Assembly (NCBI RefSeq): GCF_022808615.1
Contig: NZ_JAKZKS010000002.1
Span: 186,001-250,000, forward strand
DNA: 64,000 bases
DNA from: Bacillus sp. FJAT-47783
Lineage (GTDB): Bacteria > Bacillota > Bacilli > Bacillales > Aeribacillaceae
Reading direction: 5' to 3'
Numbering within the stretch: the stretch's first letter is position 1; each line of letters begins with the position of its first letter. Of this stretch, positions 8,551-16,859 are shown in pieces. The translations under genes were made by a program, and so were the position numbers. The notes beneath the pieces were generated by a model. That model had not been told where the DNA came from, did no database searches, and worked only from the letters and a program-made list of their open reading frames with translations.

Positions 8551-9537
8551 ATGAGTTTTCGTAAGGTTGAGCAGATGTTGACAAATAAAATATCTGTCGC
8601 GATAATCGCCGTGTTCTGTTCTATTTTATGGGGAAGCGCCTTTCCGGTGCTGAAAATAAGTTACGAAGAAATGGGGATGACAAGCGATGATTTAATGGCA
8701 AAAATCACATTTGCCGGGATGCGCTTTTTTCTTTCGGCTGTTATGCTTTTAGGCGGAATGCTTTTATTTAAGCGACAGGCATTAAAGTTAAATAGAAGCC
8801 ATATTTTATATGTTATGATCTTAGGCATTTTATCAACAAGTCTACAATATTTCTTCTTTTATAATGGATTAGCGCATACTTCTGGTATGAAAGCAGCAAT
8901 CTTAAGTTCGAGCGGTATTTTTTTTGTTGTGCTATTTGCTCATGCTATTTATCATAATGACAAATTAGATGAGCGGAAATGGATCGGATTAGTGCTAGGT
9001 TTTACCGGTATTATTTTAGCAAATTGGGGAGCCGATTTTACATTGCAATTCTCCTTTTTTGGAGAAGGTTTTTTATTGTTATCCGGTCTTGTTAGTGCGT
9101 TTGGAACCTTTTTAGCAAAACGGTTATCAATGGATATTCACCCGTTCGCTTTAACAGGATGGCAAATGCTGTTTGGTTCACTCGTACTTCTCATTATCGG
9201 TGCTCCAAATGTAAAAGAAGGATCCATGATGTTTACACCACTGGCAATAAGTTTATTATTGTATGCGGCCTTTTTATCAGCAACGGCCTTCGCCTTATGG
9301 TTTGCCCTTTTAAAGCATAATAAAGCCGGAGAAGTGTCGATGTTTAAATTTGTTGTCCCAGTTTCGGGTGCTATGCTGTCGGCTCTCTTTCTACCGAGTG
9401 AACAAGTCACTTTTATGCTATTGATAGCCCTTTTATTCGTTTCATCCGGTATATTAGTTGTTAATCGAAAGTGGAAAAGAAAAACCCGAAGAGTTTTCCA
9501 CGGAAAGGCTATTTTTAATCAGAAAGGGAATGTTTAG
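8551..9537 (+). CDS. EamA/DMT-superfamily transporter
   Basis: 328 residues, about ten membrane segments in two EamA repeats, as expected for a drug/metabolite transporter. The first repeat begins AIIAVFCSILWGSAFPVLKI, the classic WG.....K element. The second begins around FFGEGFLLLSGLVSAFG. The substrate is unknown; members export amino acids or other metabolites. The ATG at 8551 follows GGGGAT by about 8 nt, and an ATG at 8575 is an alternative. It is a stand-alone gene. Confidence 0.85.
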   Translation: MSFRKVEQMLTNKISVAIIAVFCSILWGSAFPVLKISYEEMGMTSDDLMAKITFAGMRFFLSAVMLLGGMLLFKRQALKLNRSHILYVMILGILSTSLQYFFFYNGLAHTSGMKAAILSSSGIFFVVLFAHAIYHNDKLDERKWIGLVLGFTGIILANWGADFTLQFSFFGEGFLLLSGLVSAFGTFLAKRLSMDIHPFALTGWQMLFGSLVLLIIGAPNVKEGSMMFTPLAISLLLYAAFLSATAFALWFALLKHNKAGEVSMFKFVVPVSGAMLSALFLPSEQVTFMLLIALLFVSSGILVVNRKWKRKTRRVFHGKAIFNQKGNV

Positions 9538-9616
9538 TTATTAACCACCTGACTGTCGATAGCTTTTTTTTGAGAAGATAAAAAAATATGTCCCTATTTT
9601 CATGGACTTTAAAAGG

Positions 9617-9648
9617 TGCCAAGTAAGATTTAGCTTGGCATTTTTTTG
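9617..9648 (+). terminator. Rho-independent terminator after the EamA gene
   Basis: TGCCAAG (9617-9623) pairs with CTTGGCA (9634-9640) and a run of seven T follows. Confidence 0.8.
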
Positions 9649-9665
9649 TTTTTAGAATATAATCA

Positions 9666-9953
9666 TTAAGCCTGCAAATAATCATTTACGTCAAAATAAA
9701 AATCAAACCGACTCATATCAGGAAAGTTTGGAACTTCTGTGAACCGTTTTCGCAAGAACTGATCTGTTTCAACAGAGTAATCTTGATGGGAGGAAGTGAC
9801 GGTGACAGTTTTCCAATCCCAATACATTCCAGTAAAAGAAATCTCACCGTTTGTCAGGAGTTCAATTTCACAAGGCTTTCCTTCATATGTAATGATTCCG
9901 TGACCATTGTTTTGTTTTAGCTGCTTGATTAAGTCAGTCTTTGAAATATTCAA
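9666..9953 (-). CDS. Hypothetical protein, 95 residues
   Basis: A soluble protein of 95 residues starting at a TTG (9953) that lies about 8 nt after GGAGGGTG on the minus strand. It is rich in Asp, Phe and Tyr and alternates short predicted strands (GHGIITYEGKPCEIELL, EISFTGMYWDWKTVTVT), which suggests a small beta-rich fold. I do not recognise the family. It stands alone between a terminator and a divergent VWA-like fragment. Confidence 0.65.
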   Translation of the reverse strand: MNISKTDLIKQLKQNNGHGIITYEGKPCEIELLTNGEISFTGMYWDWKTVTVTSSHQDYSVETDQFLRKRFTEVPNFPDMSRFDFYFDVNDYLQA

Positions 9954-10136
9954 TGGATCACCCTCCTAACTCATTATTTCGTTAAACTTCTAGCTAAAAG
10001 TTCATAGTACTTTCTTATTATGAACACAACTTTAAAGTTGTTACATAAACAACCTTTGGTAATATATACTTTTATTTGTTTTCCGATGTTCGAGCAAAAT
10101 AAAATTGCTTAAATTAATATGGGGAGATGGTATGGA

Positions 10137-10547
10137 TTGAGATGGCAAAGAGTGTTAATGAATATATTAAAGGAACGCCAAAATAAAAAAATAGCTCTTG
10201 TAGTTGATACGTCTACAAATCAAACGAGAACGATGCTAATCAATAATATCGTTAAATTCTTTTCAGAAATGAAGCCAGATGCGGAACTAGTACAGGCAGA
10301 TTTTAAAGTAAGAGGGATTACACCAATCACCGATCAAGTATCTATAAAGTATTTCACTCATGGAAAATCGTCTTATACAGAGGTGTTAGAGTGGGCAGAA
10401 GAAGAAAAAATCGATTCTCTATTTTATATTACCGATGTAACAGGTTACTTTTACGATGAATTAAAAGTAAACTATGAAGTTTTTTGGCTTATCCCAGACG
10501 ATTTTGTGCCAAAGGTTCCTTTTGGGAAAGCAATTAAAGTTGCGTAA
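10137..10547 (+). CDS. Stand-alone VWA-like domain (C-terminal part of the DUF2201 type)
   Basis: About 136 residues. The layout resembles the C-terminal VWA-like domain of the much longer DUF2201 metallopeptidase-like proteins. An opening RWQRVL.. segment is followed by KIALVVDTSTNQT at the place of the MIDAS strand. Then come LVQADFKV, SLFYITDVTGYF and a closing FVPKVPFGKAIKV. The canonical DxSxS is only partly kept (D-T-S-T-N). The N-terminal metallopeptidase domain is absent. GGGGAG (10121-10126) best serves the TTG at 10137; an ATG at 10119 and an ATG at 10158 are alternatives. It could be a decayed remnant or a small independent protein. Confidence 0.55.
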   Translation: MRWQRVLMNILKERQNKKIALVVDTSTNQTRTMLINNIVKFFSEMKPDAELVQADFKVRGITPITDQVSIKYFTHGKSSYTEVLEWAEEEKIDSLFYITDVTGYFYDELKVNYEVFWLIPDDFVPKVPFGKAIKVA

Positions 10548-10551
10548 AAAC

Positions 10552-10587
10552 AAAAAAGGGCTGAATTGTTATAATCAGCCCCTTTCT
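10552..10587 (+). terminator. Rho-independent terminator after the VWA-like gene
   Basis: GGGCTGA (10558-10564) pairs with TCAGCCC (10575-10581). The stem is extended by the flanking A-run and CTTTCT. Confidence 0.8.
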
Positions 10588-10622
10588 ATATTACAAATCG
10601 AAAAAGTGGCGAGGTTTTCAAA

Positions 10623-10715
10623 GTCAAGCTCAAGGCGCCCGTGGATTTAGGATGGCGACGTTGCTTTGCAGTGCGGGCTGTAGTTAGTCGCAAATGGGAC
10701 GCCTTGTGCTTTTTC
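10623..10715. repeat. Dispersed intergenic repeat, copy R2
   Basis: This copy begins GTCAAGCTCAAGGCGCCC and ends GGGACGCCTTGTGCTTTTT, so its ends are inverted complements (CAAGGCG and CGCCTTG) that can close a long hairpin. The interior is G+C-richer than the flanks. The left and right end signatures match those of copies R1 and R3. It is non-coding, between two convergent genes. Confidence 0.55.
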
Positions 10716-10767
10716 TTCTAGCCTTTACAAAGGATACACGTTATTCCTTTCTCAGTTTTTCATCTAT

Positions 10768-11781
10768 TTAGTTTGGTAATCTCAGGTCGTTTTCATTAAT
10801 CTTGCCAACCTTTTTAAGCATTAAGTAGATACCGTAAGAAATGGCTGCTGGCACGAGAATATAAGTGATTAACATAGCAGGAACGATAAATTTAAAATCA
10901 TAGGTAGTTAATAACTGTAATGGTGCAACAAATGAGCTTAATCCCATACCTGCAATTTCTTTACCTGCTTCGATTTTGAACACTAAGGCAGAGATTGGTC
11001 CAACGATTGCACTTGCAATCACTGTTGGCAATAAAATGTAAGGGTTTTTTGTAATATTAGGAAGTTGTACTTTCGGAGTACATATACCTTGAGCTAATAT
11101 TCCACCCATCTGATTTTCTTTCCAAGATATGATTGAGAATCCTATAAAGTGTGCAACACACCCTGCTAACGCTGCTCCTCCAGCAATTCCACTTAAATCT
11201 AAGGCCATCGCTAATGCCACAGATGATGCAGGGGAAATTAAAAACAGTCCCCAAACAACGGCTAAAATCATTGAAGATATTAATGGATTACCAGCAGTTG
11301 ATGCTTTAATAACTCCACCTACTGTTGTTAAAAAAGGAGCAATAACATTTGATAGCCATAAACCAACAAATCCAGAAATTAAAATCGTTCCTAATGGAAC
11401 AAGCATCATGTCAAGAGGTGTTTTCCCACTAATCCGCTTACCTACATAAGTTGCCAAGATAGCAGTTATCAAACCTCCGATAGGTTCCCCAGATTTAATT
11501 AATACACCTGCTTCGGTAATACTTAAAGCCCCGGCCCCGACTGCCGCTGCGATGATGGCTGAGAATATGACGAGCGCGTTCGCATTCATCATTAGGGCAA
11601 TACCTGCACCGATTGCAGGTGCCATAAGACTGATCGATATTGTACCAATTTGTACGAGAGCATCAATTCCTAAACTTGTTCCAATATTTTTAATGAGCAG
11701 GCCGATCCCGAGCGTTACGAAAATTCCTTGTGCGATCCCTGTAGAAGCCTTAAAGATTCTTGGCATAACATACTCTTTCAT
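10768..11781 (-). CDS. PTS EIIC-type membrane protein (PTS_IIC_2 family)
   Basis: 337 residues, about nine or ten membrane segments, rich in Gly and Ala. Features such as FKASTGIAQGIFVTLGIGLLIKNIG, GKTPLDMMLVPLGTILI and LVPAAISYGIY match the PTS_IIC_2 family of putative phosphotransferase membrane subunits. No EIIA or EIIB domain is fused or nearby, so phosphorylation-coupled sugar uptake cannot be assumed. It begins 51 bp after ldh on the same strand, behind AGGAAGAAGG, with no terminator between the two. It is therefore probably in one transcript with ldh under Rex control. In many Bacillus species a lactate permease follows ldh; here this protein takes that place. Confidence 0.75.
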   Translation of the reverse strand: MKEYVMPRIFKASTGIAQGIFVTLGIGLLIKNIGTSLGIDALVQIGTISISLMAPAIGAGIALMMNANALVIFSAIIAAAVGAGALSITEAGVLIKSGEPIGGLITAILATYVGKRISGKTPLDMMLVPLGTILISGFVGLWLSNVIAPFLTTVGGVIKASTAGNPLISSMILAVVWGLFLISPASSVALAMALDLSGIAGGAALAGCVAHFIGFSIISWKENQMGGILAQGICTPKVQLPNITKNPYILLPTVIASAIVGPISALVFKIEAGKEIAGMGLSSFVAPLQLLTTYDFKFIVPAMLITYILVPAAISYGIYLMLKKVGKINENDLRLPN

Positions 11782-11832
11782 TTATAGCGCCTTCTTCCTA
11801 AAAGATGATAATAGTATAATTACGAAGTAGAA

Positions 11833-12807
11833 TTAGACGACGGTTGCTATCTTTTGCCCGTAACCGATGCTCGCCATATAGTCTCTTAATACAGCATTTG
11901 ATTTTCTGAACTTTTCTTGTTCTTCTTCAGTAAGTCGAAGCTCCACAATATCCTTGATTCCTTCACGCGTAATAATCGCTGGAACTCCTGTACAAATATC
12001 ACTCTCGCCGTACTCGCCATCTAATACGCAAGATAAGGCAATAATTTTATGGTCATCATTGAAGATGGATTTCAAAATAAAGGCTAATGCATTACCGATG
12101 CCGTAGTAAGTTGTACCTTTTCTCTTTAAAATCTCGAATCCAACCTTTTTTACATCCTCAACAATTTGATCTAAGTCAATATGTCCAAGTTCTTCTTTTC
12201 GTTCTTCTAAGATTTGCAGAAACGGCTTTCCACCTACTGTAATGTGAGACCAAACAGCAAATTGTGAATCGCCATGTTCCCCCATTGTGTAACCGTAAAT
12301 ACTTCTTGGATCAACATTTAACATATTAGATAAGATTGTTTTTAATCGAGAAGAATCTAATGAAGTACCTGTTCCAATCACTCTCGTTCTTGGTAAACCG
12401 GATAGCTTCCAAACATGATATGTTATAATATCAACCGGATTTGAAGCGATTAAGAAAATGCCGTTAAAACCACTCGCCATAATTTTTGGAATCATATCTT
12501 CCATAATTTTCGCGCCAATTCCGAGAGTATCTAAACGAGTTTGTCCTGGTTTTGGAGGTGGACCGGCTGTAATGATTACGACATCCACATCTCCTAGGTC
12601 TTTATATGTTGCGGCATGAACCGTTGTTCTAGAACTTGTAAAATCGATGCAATGTGATAAATCTAATGATTCACCAATTGCTCGTTCTTTGTTTATATCG
12701 ACCATTAATAATTCATCACAGATTCCTTGATTTACGATCGAATAGGCTGCACTTGATCCAACTAATCCAGTACCGATGATTGCTACTTTTCTAATATGTT
12801 TTTCCAT
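11833..12807 (-). CDS. ldh: L-lactate dehydrogenase
   Basis: 324 residues; the enzyme reduces pyruvate to L-lactate with NADH. The N-terminal Rossmann motif is [13 protein letters not shown] (about residues 11-23), with Asp38 as the expected NAD-ribose binder. The substrate loop reads [11 protein letters not shown]. The catalytic His178 is in the MGEHGDS motif. The frame extends 20 codons further upstream, but the extension covers the leader and part of the operator. The ATG at 12807 follows TAAAGGAG at correct spacing and is the start. Two Rex-type operators lie upstream, so expression should rise when the NADH/NAD+ ratio rises, as in oxygen limitation. Confidence 0.95.
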   Translation of the reverse strand: MEKHIRKVAIIGTGLVGSSAAYSIVNQGICDELLMVDINKERAIGESLDLSHCIDFTSSRTTVHAATYKDLGDVDVVIITAGPPPKPGQTRLDTLGIGAKIMEDMIPKIMASGFNGIFLIASNPVDIITYHVWKLSGLPRTRVIGTGTSLDSSRLKTILSNMLNVDPRSIYGYTMGEHGDSQFAVWSHITVGGKPFLQILEERKEELGHIDLDQIVEDVKKVGFEILKRKGTTYYGIGNALAFILKSIFNDDHKIIALSCVLDGEYGESDICTGVPAIITREGIKDIVELRLTEEEQEKFRKSNAVLRDYMASIGYGQKIATVV

Positions 12808-12845
12808 GATAGTAGACTCCTTTAAAAAAATAGAATGTAGTCCTT

Positions 12846-12863
12846 TTGTGAAACACTTCACAA
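12846..12863 (-). promoter_or_regulatory. Perfect Rex operator in the ldh leader
   Basis: The 18-bp palindrome TTGTGAAACACTTCACAA fits the Rex consensus TTGTGAAnnnnTTCACAA exactly. It lies about 40 bp upstream of the ldh start and downstream of the predicted -10. Confidence 0.9.
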
Positions 12864-12897
12864 ACATTTCTAAAAAAATAAACTGATTTGATTTTGT

Positions 12898-12948
12898 TTG
12901 TGAATGTTTTCACATGTATATAATACAATCATTCTTCACACCTTTCAA
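12898..12948 (-). promoter_or_regulatory. ldh promoter with a second Rex site
   Basis: On the minus strand a -35 TTGAAA (12943-12948), a 17-bp spacer and a -10 TATTAT (12920-12925) form the promoter. A second Rex-like palindrome, TTGTGAATGTTTTCACAT (12898-12915, one mismatch from consensus), covers the expected transcription start. Binding there would block RNA polymerase directly. Confidence 0.8.
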
Positions 12949-12949
12949 T

Positions 12950-13164
12950 AATAGAGAACGTTTACAATGTGAAGAATTATTGAAAATAATAAGTCGTTTA
13001 CATTTTTTCGGTAGGTGCCTGATGTTAATCAGTATTTTTCGGCACCCCAAAATAAAGAACCTAATTTGAAAGCTTGTTCAAAATGTATTCACTTCTTAAG
13101 GGAAGTTACTCTTAGTGATGAATTAAGTTTATTAATAGTTCTATCTTTACAGAGGTCATATCAA
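12950..13164. other. Intergenic region upstream of ldh
   Basis: About 210 bp without a coding frame. A loose inverted repeat (GGTGCC at about 13013 and GGCACC at about 13040) is present, but it has no adjacent T-run. Confidence 0.4.
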
Positions 13165-13194
13165 ATAAAATAAAAAGCTGCCGTTACGGCAGCC
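13165..13194 (-). terminator. Terminator of the MATE gene
   Basis: On the minus strand GGCTGCCGTAACGGCAGC forms a hairpin followed by TTTTTATTTTATTT. Confidence 0.85.
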
Positions 13195-13218
13195 ACCTGT
13201 GATCATGAGCGGTTTAGA

Positions 13219-14589
13219 CTATCCATTGCTACTTAAGAAGTTTCCCTTCTCTTTATAATGACTTTGAAACACGTTTTTTCTTGTGAAAGTTACTAGGAAT
13301 ACAGCCACAAGTAATTCTGAAACAGGTAAGGCGAGCCAGACTCCTTCTACACCAATCCATTGTGGTAAAATCCATAATGCTACAAACAGAAGGATAAATC
13401 CACGCATGACAATGATTAAAATCGCTGGTCGGATTTGTCCGATAGACTGAAAATACGTCATGTAAATGAAATTGATACCCATGAATAAATAACCTGTGAA
13501 AAAAAGTTTAATGCCTTGAATAGCTAATGTTTTAATTTCATCAGAAGAAACACCGAATAACGAAACAAGAACATGAGCCCCCGTAAAGCCAACAACTAAA
13601 AATAGCGCTCCTAATAATAAGACTGATTTTTCTGCAATTTTCACTGTTTCCTTAATACGATCCATTCGATTGGCTCCATAGTAGTAGCTAATCATAGGCT
13701 GAATCGCTGAACCGATTCCGAAAAAGGCGAGAAACATAAAAGCATGCAAATAGTTGACAACTGAAAATGCCGCTACACCACTCGTCCCAACAAGCTTTAC
13801 CATCATCAGGTTATAGCCAATGACGAATACTAATGTACCCATCTCCGCTAAAAAGCTTGGGAAACCAATTGAAAAAATTCGTTTCAGCGGATTTAACGTC
13901 CATTTAAATGAAACAAACCTCAATGTAATATCTTTCTTGAAAAAATGGGTTAGTAATACGAGAAAACCTATTAAACCTGATAGCACCGTGGCTAATGCCG
14001 CACCTTTGACACCTAACTCAAGAATAAAAATCATGTAGAAGTTCAATAAAATATTTGTTATCGCCGCTACGATTAAGCTAATCATGGCTAATTGAGGGTT
14101 CCCATCATTGCGTATAAAAATGCTTAGTGCATTTTCAAGAGCCATGAACACACCAAAAAGCAATAGTATAGAAAGGTACTCCATTACAAAAAATTTTGTA
14201 TCTTGGTTAGCACCTAATAGGTCTGCAAGTTGCTCAACGTTAAAATAACCGATAAAACCTATAGTCAATACGATAAGAGTGACAACCGTAATTGAAAAGG
14301 AAAATATTTTTCTTGCCTTTTGAAGATTGTTTTCGCCGAGTGCCATTGAATAAAGGGCACCCCCACCGATCCCAATCCATAGTGAAATGGAAATGATGAT
14401 TGAAAAGACTGGAACGGCGATATTCACACTTGCTAATGCAATCGATCCAACACCATTTCCAACAAAAATTCCATCAACTAAAATATTGATAGACATAAGC
14501 ATCATGCCAATTAATGATGGAATTAAGTATTGGAAAAAGACGTTTATAACAGATTGATTGATCAAATTTTTTTGAATGGTTGTCTCCAC
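13219..14589 (-). CDS. MATE-family multidrug/cation exporter
   Basis: About 456 residues with 12 predicted membrane segments in two related halves, the MatE architecture. It exports cationic or aromatic compounds in exchange for Na+ or H+. Typical features are the opening FFQYLIPSLIGMMLMSINILVDGIFVG and the second-half start FSIGFPSFLAEMGTLVFV. A TTG (14592) and the adjacent GTG (14589) are both possible starts; GTG is better spaced from AGGAGGG at 14596-14602. The gene follows a MerR-family regulator by about 60 bp. It has its own MerR-type promoter in the gap, which suggests drug-inducible expression. Confidence 0.88.
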   Translation of the reverse strand: METTIQKNLINQSVINVFFQYLIPSLIGMMLMSINILVDGIFVGNGVGSIALASVNIAVPVFSIIISISLWIGIGGGALYSMALGENNLQKARKIFSFSITVVTLIVLTIGFIGYFNVEQLADLLGANQDTKFFVMEYLSILLLFGVFMALENALSIFIRNDGNPQLAMISLIVAAITNILLNFYMIFILELGVKGAALATVLSGLIGFLVLLTHFFKKDITLRFVSFKWTLNPLKRIFSIGFPSFLAEMGTLVFVIGYNLMMVKLVGTSGVAAFSVVNYLHAFMFLAFFGIGSAIQPMISYYYGANRMDRIKETVKIAEKSVLLLGALFLVVGFTGAHVLVSLFGVSSDEIKTLAIQGIKLFFTGYLFMGINFIYMTYFQSIGQIRPAILIIVMRGFILLFVALWILPQWIGVEGVWLALPVSELLVAVFLVTFTRKNVFQSHYKEKGNFLSSNG

Positions 14590-14621
14590 CAAAATCCCTC
14601 CTGTTGTTCCTTACAAGAGAG

Positions 14622-14652
14622 AGTTTATACCTTCAAGTAACTTGAAGGTCAA
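14622..14652 (-). promoter_or_regulatory. MerR-type promoter/operator of the MATE gene
   Basis: On the minus strand a -35 TTGACC (14647-14652) and a -10 TAAACT (14622-14627) are separated by 19 bp, the over-long spacer typical of MerR-activated promoters. A perfect inverted repeat (ACCTTCAAGT and ACTTGAAGGT, at 14629-14649) fills the spacer. The -35 contains the TGA stop of the regulator gene itself. Confidence 0.9.
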
Positions 14653-15488
14653 TAGTGTTTTTTCTTAACAGGAATTTCAATCACCGTTATAAAGTGTTGT
14701 TCATTTTTCACAACAGACTCATCAATAATGCCGATTTCAATCGGTTCACCTACTCGTTCATAACCTAATGTATTTAGTTCATTCAACAAAAGTTTATAGC
14801 TATTATCAACATTTTCATATGGCCCTCTATGTGGATAACACGCGTAAAGTCCTTCTGGTAAGTGAGCTTCTTCACTTGTAACCTGTTGATGCCATAATAG
14901 TTTAAAGATGCTTTTATACATGATTGGTCCGTTATGATAAAGGCTTTTTGAATCAACAACAGCGCCGATATCGCCTGTAAATACACCACCATTTAACGGT
15001 TCAGAATTTCCCTTTTTCAGTTCCTGAACATATATGTCTTCAAAATGATATTTTAAGTCGATGGGCTCGCTATGATATAAAAATGATATCGGTCTTTTGG
15101 GGTATGTCTTAAAGGTGATGGTTTGATGTTTAGCTAGCCACATCCCATTTTCTAACGTGTTCATTTTATGTTCAATTTTTTGAGCAGCCAATTCCAATAT
15201 TCGAATTTCTTGCTTGACATCTCTGAGCTTTTTTTGAAATAACTTATGTGTATTCTCTGCAGTCCTCTCTTTCATATGTTTTTGAATATCACGAATCTTG
15301 AAGCCGATTTTTCGTAAAAAAATGATTGTATCTAGATGTATAAACTGGTCAGCTGTATAGTAACGATAATGATTTTCCTGATCGGTATATTTTGGCTTAA
15401 ATAATCCAATCTCATCATAATACCTTAACGTTGACTGTGGAATCGAAAACATTTTTGATACTTCTCCAACACGGAATCGCCTTTTCAT
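14649..15488 (-). CDS. MerR-family regulator with GyrI-like ligand domain (BmrR type)
   Basis: 279 residues. The N-terminal winged HTH reads FRVGEVSKMFSIPQSTLRYYDEIGLFKP, the MerR signature. A dimerising coiled coil (about residues 75-115) links to a C-terminal GyrI/AraC-like effector domain ending in IGIIDESVV...HFITVIEIPV. This layout is that of BmrR, which senses lipophilic cations and untwists a 19-bp-spacer promoter. The next gene is a MATE exporter with exactly such a promoter, so control of that exporter is a strong inference. The ligand is unknown. Confidence 0.88.
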   Translation of the reverse strand: MKRRFRVGEVSKMFSIPQSTLRYYDEIGLFKPKYTDQENHYRYYTADQFIHLDTIIFLRKIGFKIRDIQKHMKERTAENTHKLFQKKLRDVKQEIRILELAAQKIEHKMNTLENGMWLAKHQTITFKTYPKRPISFLYHSEPIDLKYHFEDIYVQELKKGNSEPLNGGVFTGDIGAVVDSKSLYHNGPIMYKSIFKLLWHQQVTSEEAHLPEGLYACYPHRGPYENVDNSYKLLLNELNTLGYERVGEPIEIGIIDESVVKNEQHFITVIEIPVKKKHY

Positions 15489-15670
15489 ATACGTCTCCTT
15501 CTAAAAAAAGTTCTCATGACCATTATGATAGAAAACCGTTTTACGATTCAATAATACTAGGTAAAAGAAGGGGGATTTGCTTATTCAGTTATCGAGTCAT
15601 TTTACAGAGTAATGAAGGAAATTCAATGTATCTAATTGAAATAGTAAGGTGTTCATGGAGGGGAAATAAG

Positions 15671-16033
15671 ATGAAAAGTGAAAATGAGTTAAAAGAAAAA
15701 TTACTTGAACTTGAAGAGAAATTGTTAAAACCAGAAATTCGTGCTTCTCGAAATGAATTAAAACAATTGCTTGCAGACAATTTTTTTGAATTTGGAAGTT
15801 CAGGTAGAGTTTTGTATAAAAATGAGGATATTCGTGAAGAAGGAATAGGTGTAGTTAAGATGACATTAAGTGATTTCGAAATACATCCATTGTCTGATGA
15901 AATCGTGTTAACAACGTATCGAATCTTCAACGAAGTAAACAAGCAACATACATTGCGTAGTTCAATTTGGAAATCTATAAATGGAAAATGGCGAATGGTT
16001 TTTCATCAAGGAACAAAAACAAATTTTTACTAA
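15671..16033 (+). CDS. SnoaL/DUF4440-like (NTF2-fold) protein
   Basis: 120 residues. The order is an N-terminal helix pair (ELKEKLLELEEKLLKPEIRAS), the LKQLLADNFFEFGSSGRVL segment, then EIHPLSDEIVLTTYRI and a closing RSSIWKSINGKWRMVFHQGTK. This is the cone-like NTF2 fold seen in DUF4440 proteins, a family with varied or no known activity. The frame runs open from 15431, but GGAGGGG (15657-15663) places the start at the ATG at 15671. It is an isolated gene divergent from the MerR gene. Confidence 0.75.
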   Translation: MKSENELKEKLLELEEKLLKPEIRASRNELKQLLADNFFEFGSSGRVLYKNEDIREEGIGVVKMTLSDFEIHPLSDEIVLTTYRIFNEVNKQHTLRSSIWKSINGKWRMVFHQGTKTNFY

Positions 16034-16149
16034 TCTATAATTATGTGCATTTTAGAAGGGAATGAAAATTGCGTCCTTTATTTATGAAACCTTTTCCAAT
16101 TTTTTTCGTATAAATGAATAGAAGGTTGTTCGGGAAAGGGGTTTCTAGC

Positions 16150-16797
16150 ATGGAATGGGAAACGTATTTGTTTTTAACTCTCTATTTACTCGGAATCGGC
16201 TATATAATATTCTATCGTTATCAGCTAAAAGTGAGTGTAGAAAAGATTAGGAATGCGCTTGACACAAATAAAATTCCTCATTTTCAGTCCATTCGTATCC
16301 CGGTTGATTGGAAAGAGATGGAACAGTTAGAGAAACGAGCAAAAGGTTATCGTTTAGCCCATTGGTTGACGATCGGACTTATTTCCATCATGACCACGAT
16401 TCTTTTTTTGGTAATAAAGTTTAAAAGTCTAGACGAAATCAGTTTATTAATGTTAAGCTTTGTCCTCAGTTTACATATTTCTTCAGTTTTGCAACGTGGG
16501 AACTTTTATTTATTACCAGATGGTCTTGTTATAAACAGCATGTTTTATTCATGGGATGCCGTTCAATTAGTTCGTGTGGAAAAGATTGTGAAATGGCACG
16601 AATTATATGGATTAGACGATGCTATTAATGATGGATTTAAATTGACGGTGCGAGTAAAAAGAAAATTATTTCAACCTCAATATATCGTGGTAACAGAGGA
16701 AGAGGAATTAAACGAAATGGTCAGCATATTTGAAAAACATCATATCGTAGTAACTGTTCAAGAACATATAGTGGATGGAAAGGATGCTTCCATTTGA
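16150..16797 (+). CDS. Hypothetical membrane protein with a C-terminal PH-like tail
   Basis: About 215 residues. Three membrane segments are predicted: residues 4-22, then LAHWLTIGLISIMTTILFLVI, then ISLLMLSFVLSLHISSVL. The soluble tail contains LPDGLVINSMFYSWDAVQLVRVEK, which looks like the short beta domain found at the end of several small Bacillus membrane proteins. I do not recognise a named family. An ATG at 16114 is in frame, but AAAGGGG lies about 8 nt before the ATG at 16150, which is preferred. Confidence 0.6.
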   Translation: MEWETYLFLTLYLLGIGYIIFYRYQLKVSVEKIRNALDTNKIPHFQSIRIPVDWKEMEQLEKRAKGYRLAHWLTIGLISIMTTILFLVIKFKSLDEISLLMLSFVLSLHISSVLQRGNFYLLPDGLVINSMFYSWDAVQLVRVEKIVKWHELYGLDDAINDGFKLTVRVKRKLFQPQYIVVTEEEELNEMVSIFEKHHIVVTVQEHIVDGKDASI

Positions 16798-16823
16798 GAT
16801 GAAGAAAAGTTGTCTATCTATAG

Positions 16824-16859
16824 AAAAAAAGTGCTCGGTCGCAACCGAGCACTTTTTGA
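16824..16859. terminator. Bidirectional terminator
   Basis: GTGCTCGGT (16831-16839) pairs with ACCGAGCAC (16844-16852). An A-run precedes the stem and a T-run follows it, so it can serve both the plus-strand membrane gene and the minus-strand ald gene. Confidence 0.9.

Noticed and set aside
12808-12867. 20-codon extension of ldh
   Set aside because: It covers the perfect Rex operator, and the internal ATG at 12807 has the proper ribosome binding site and the length expected for LDH.
12950-13060. Inverted GGTGCC/GGCACC pair upstream of ldh as a riboswitch or terminator
   Set aside because: Short stem, long loop, no T-run and no conserved aptamer sequence.
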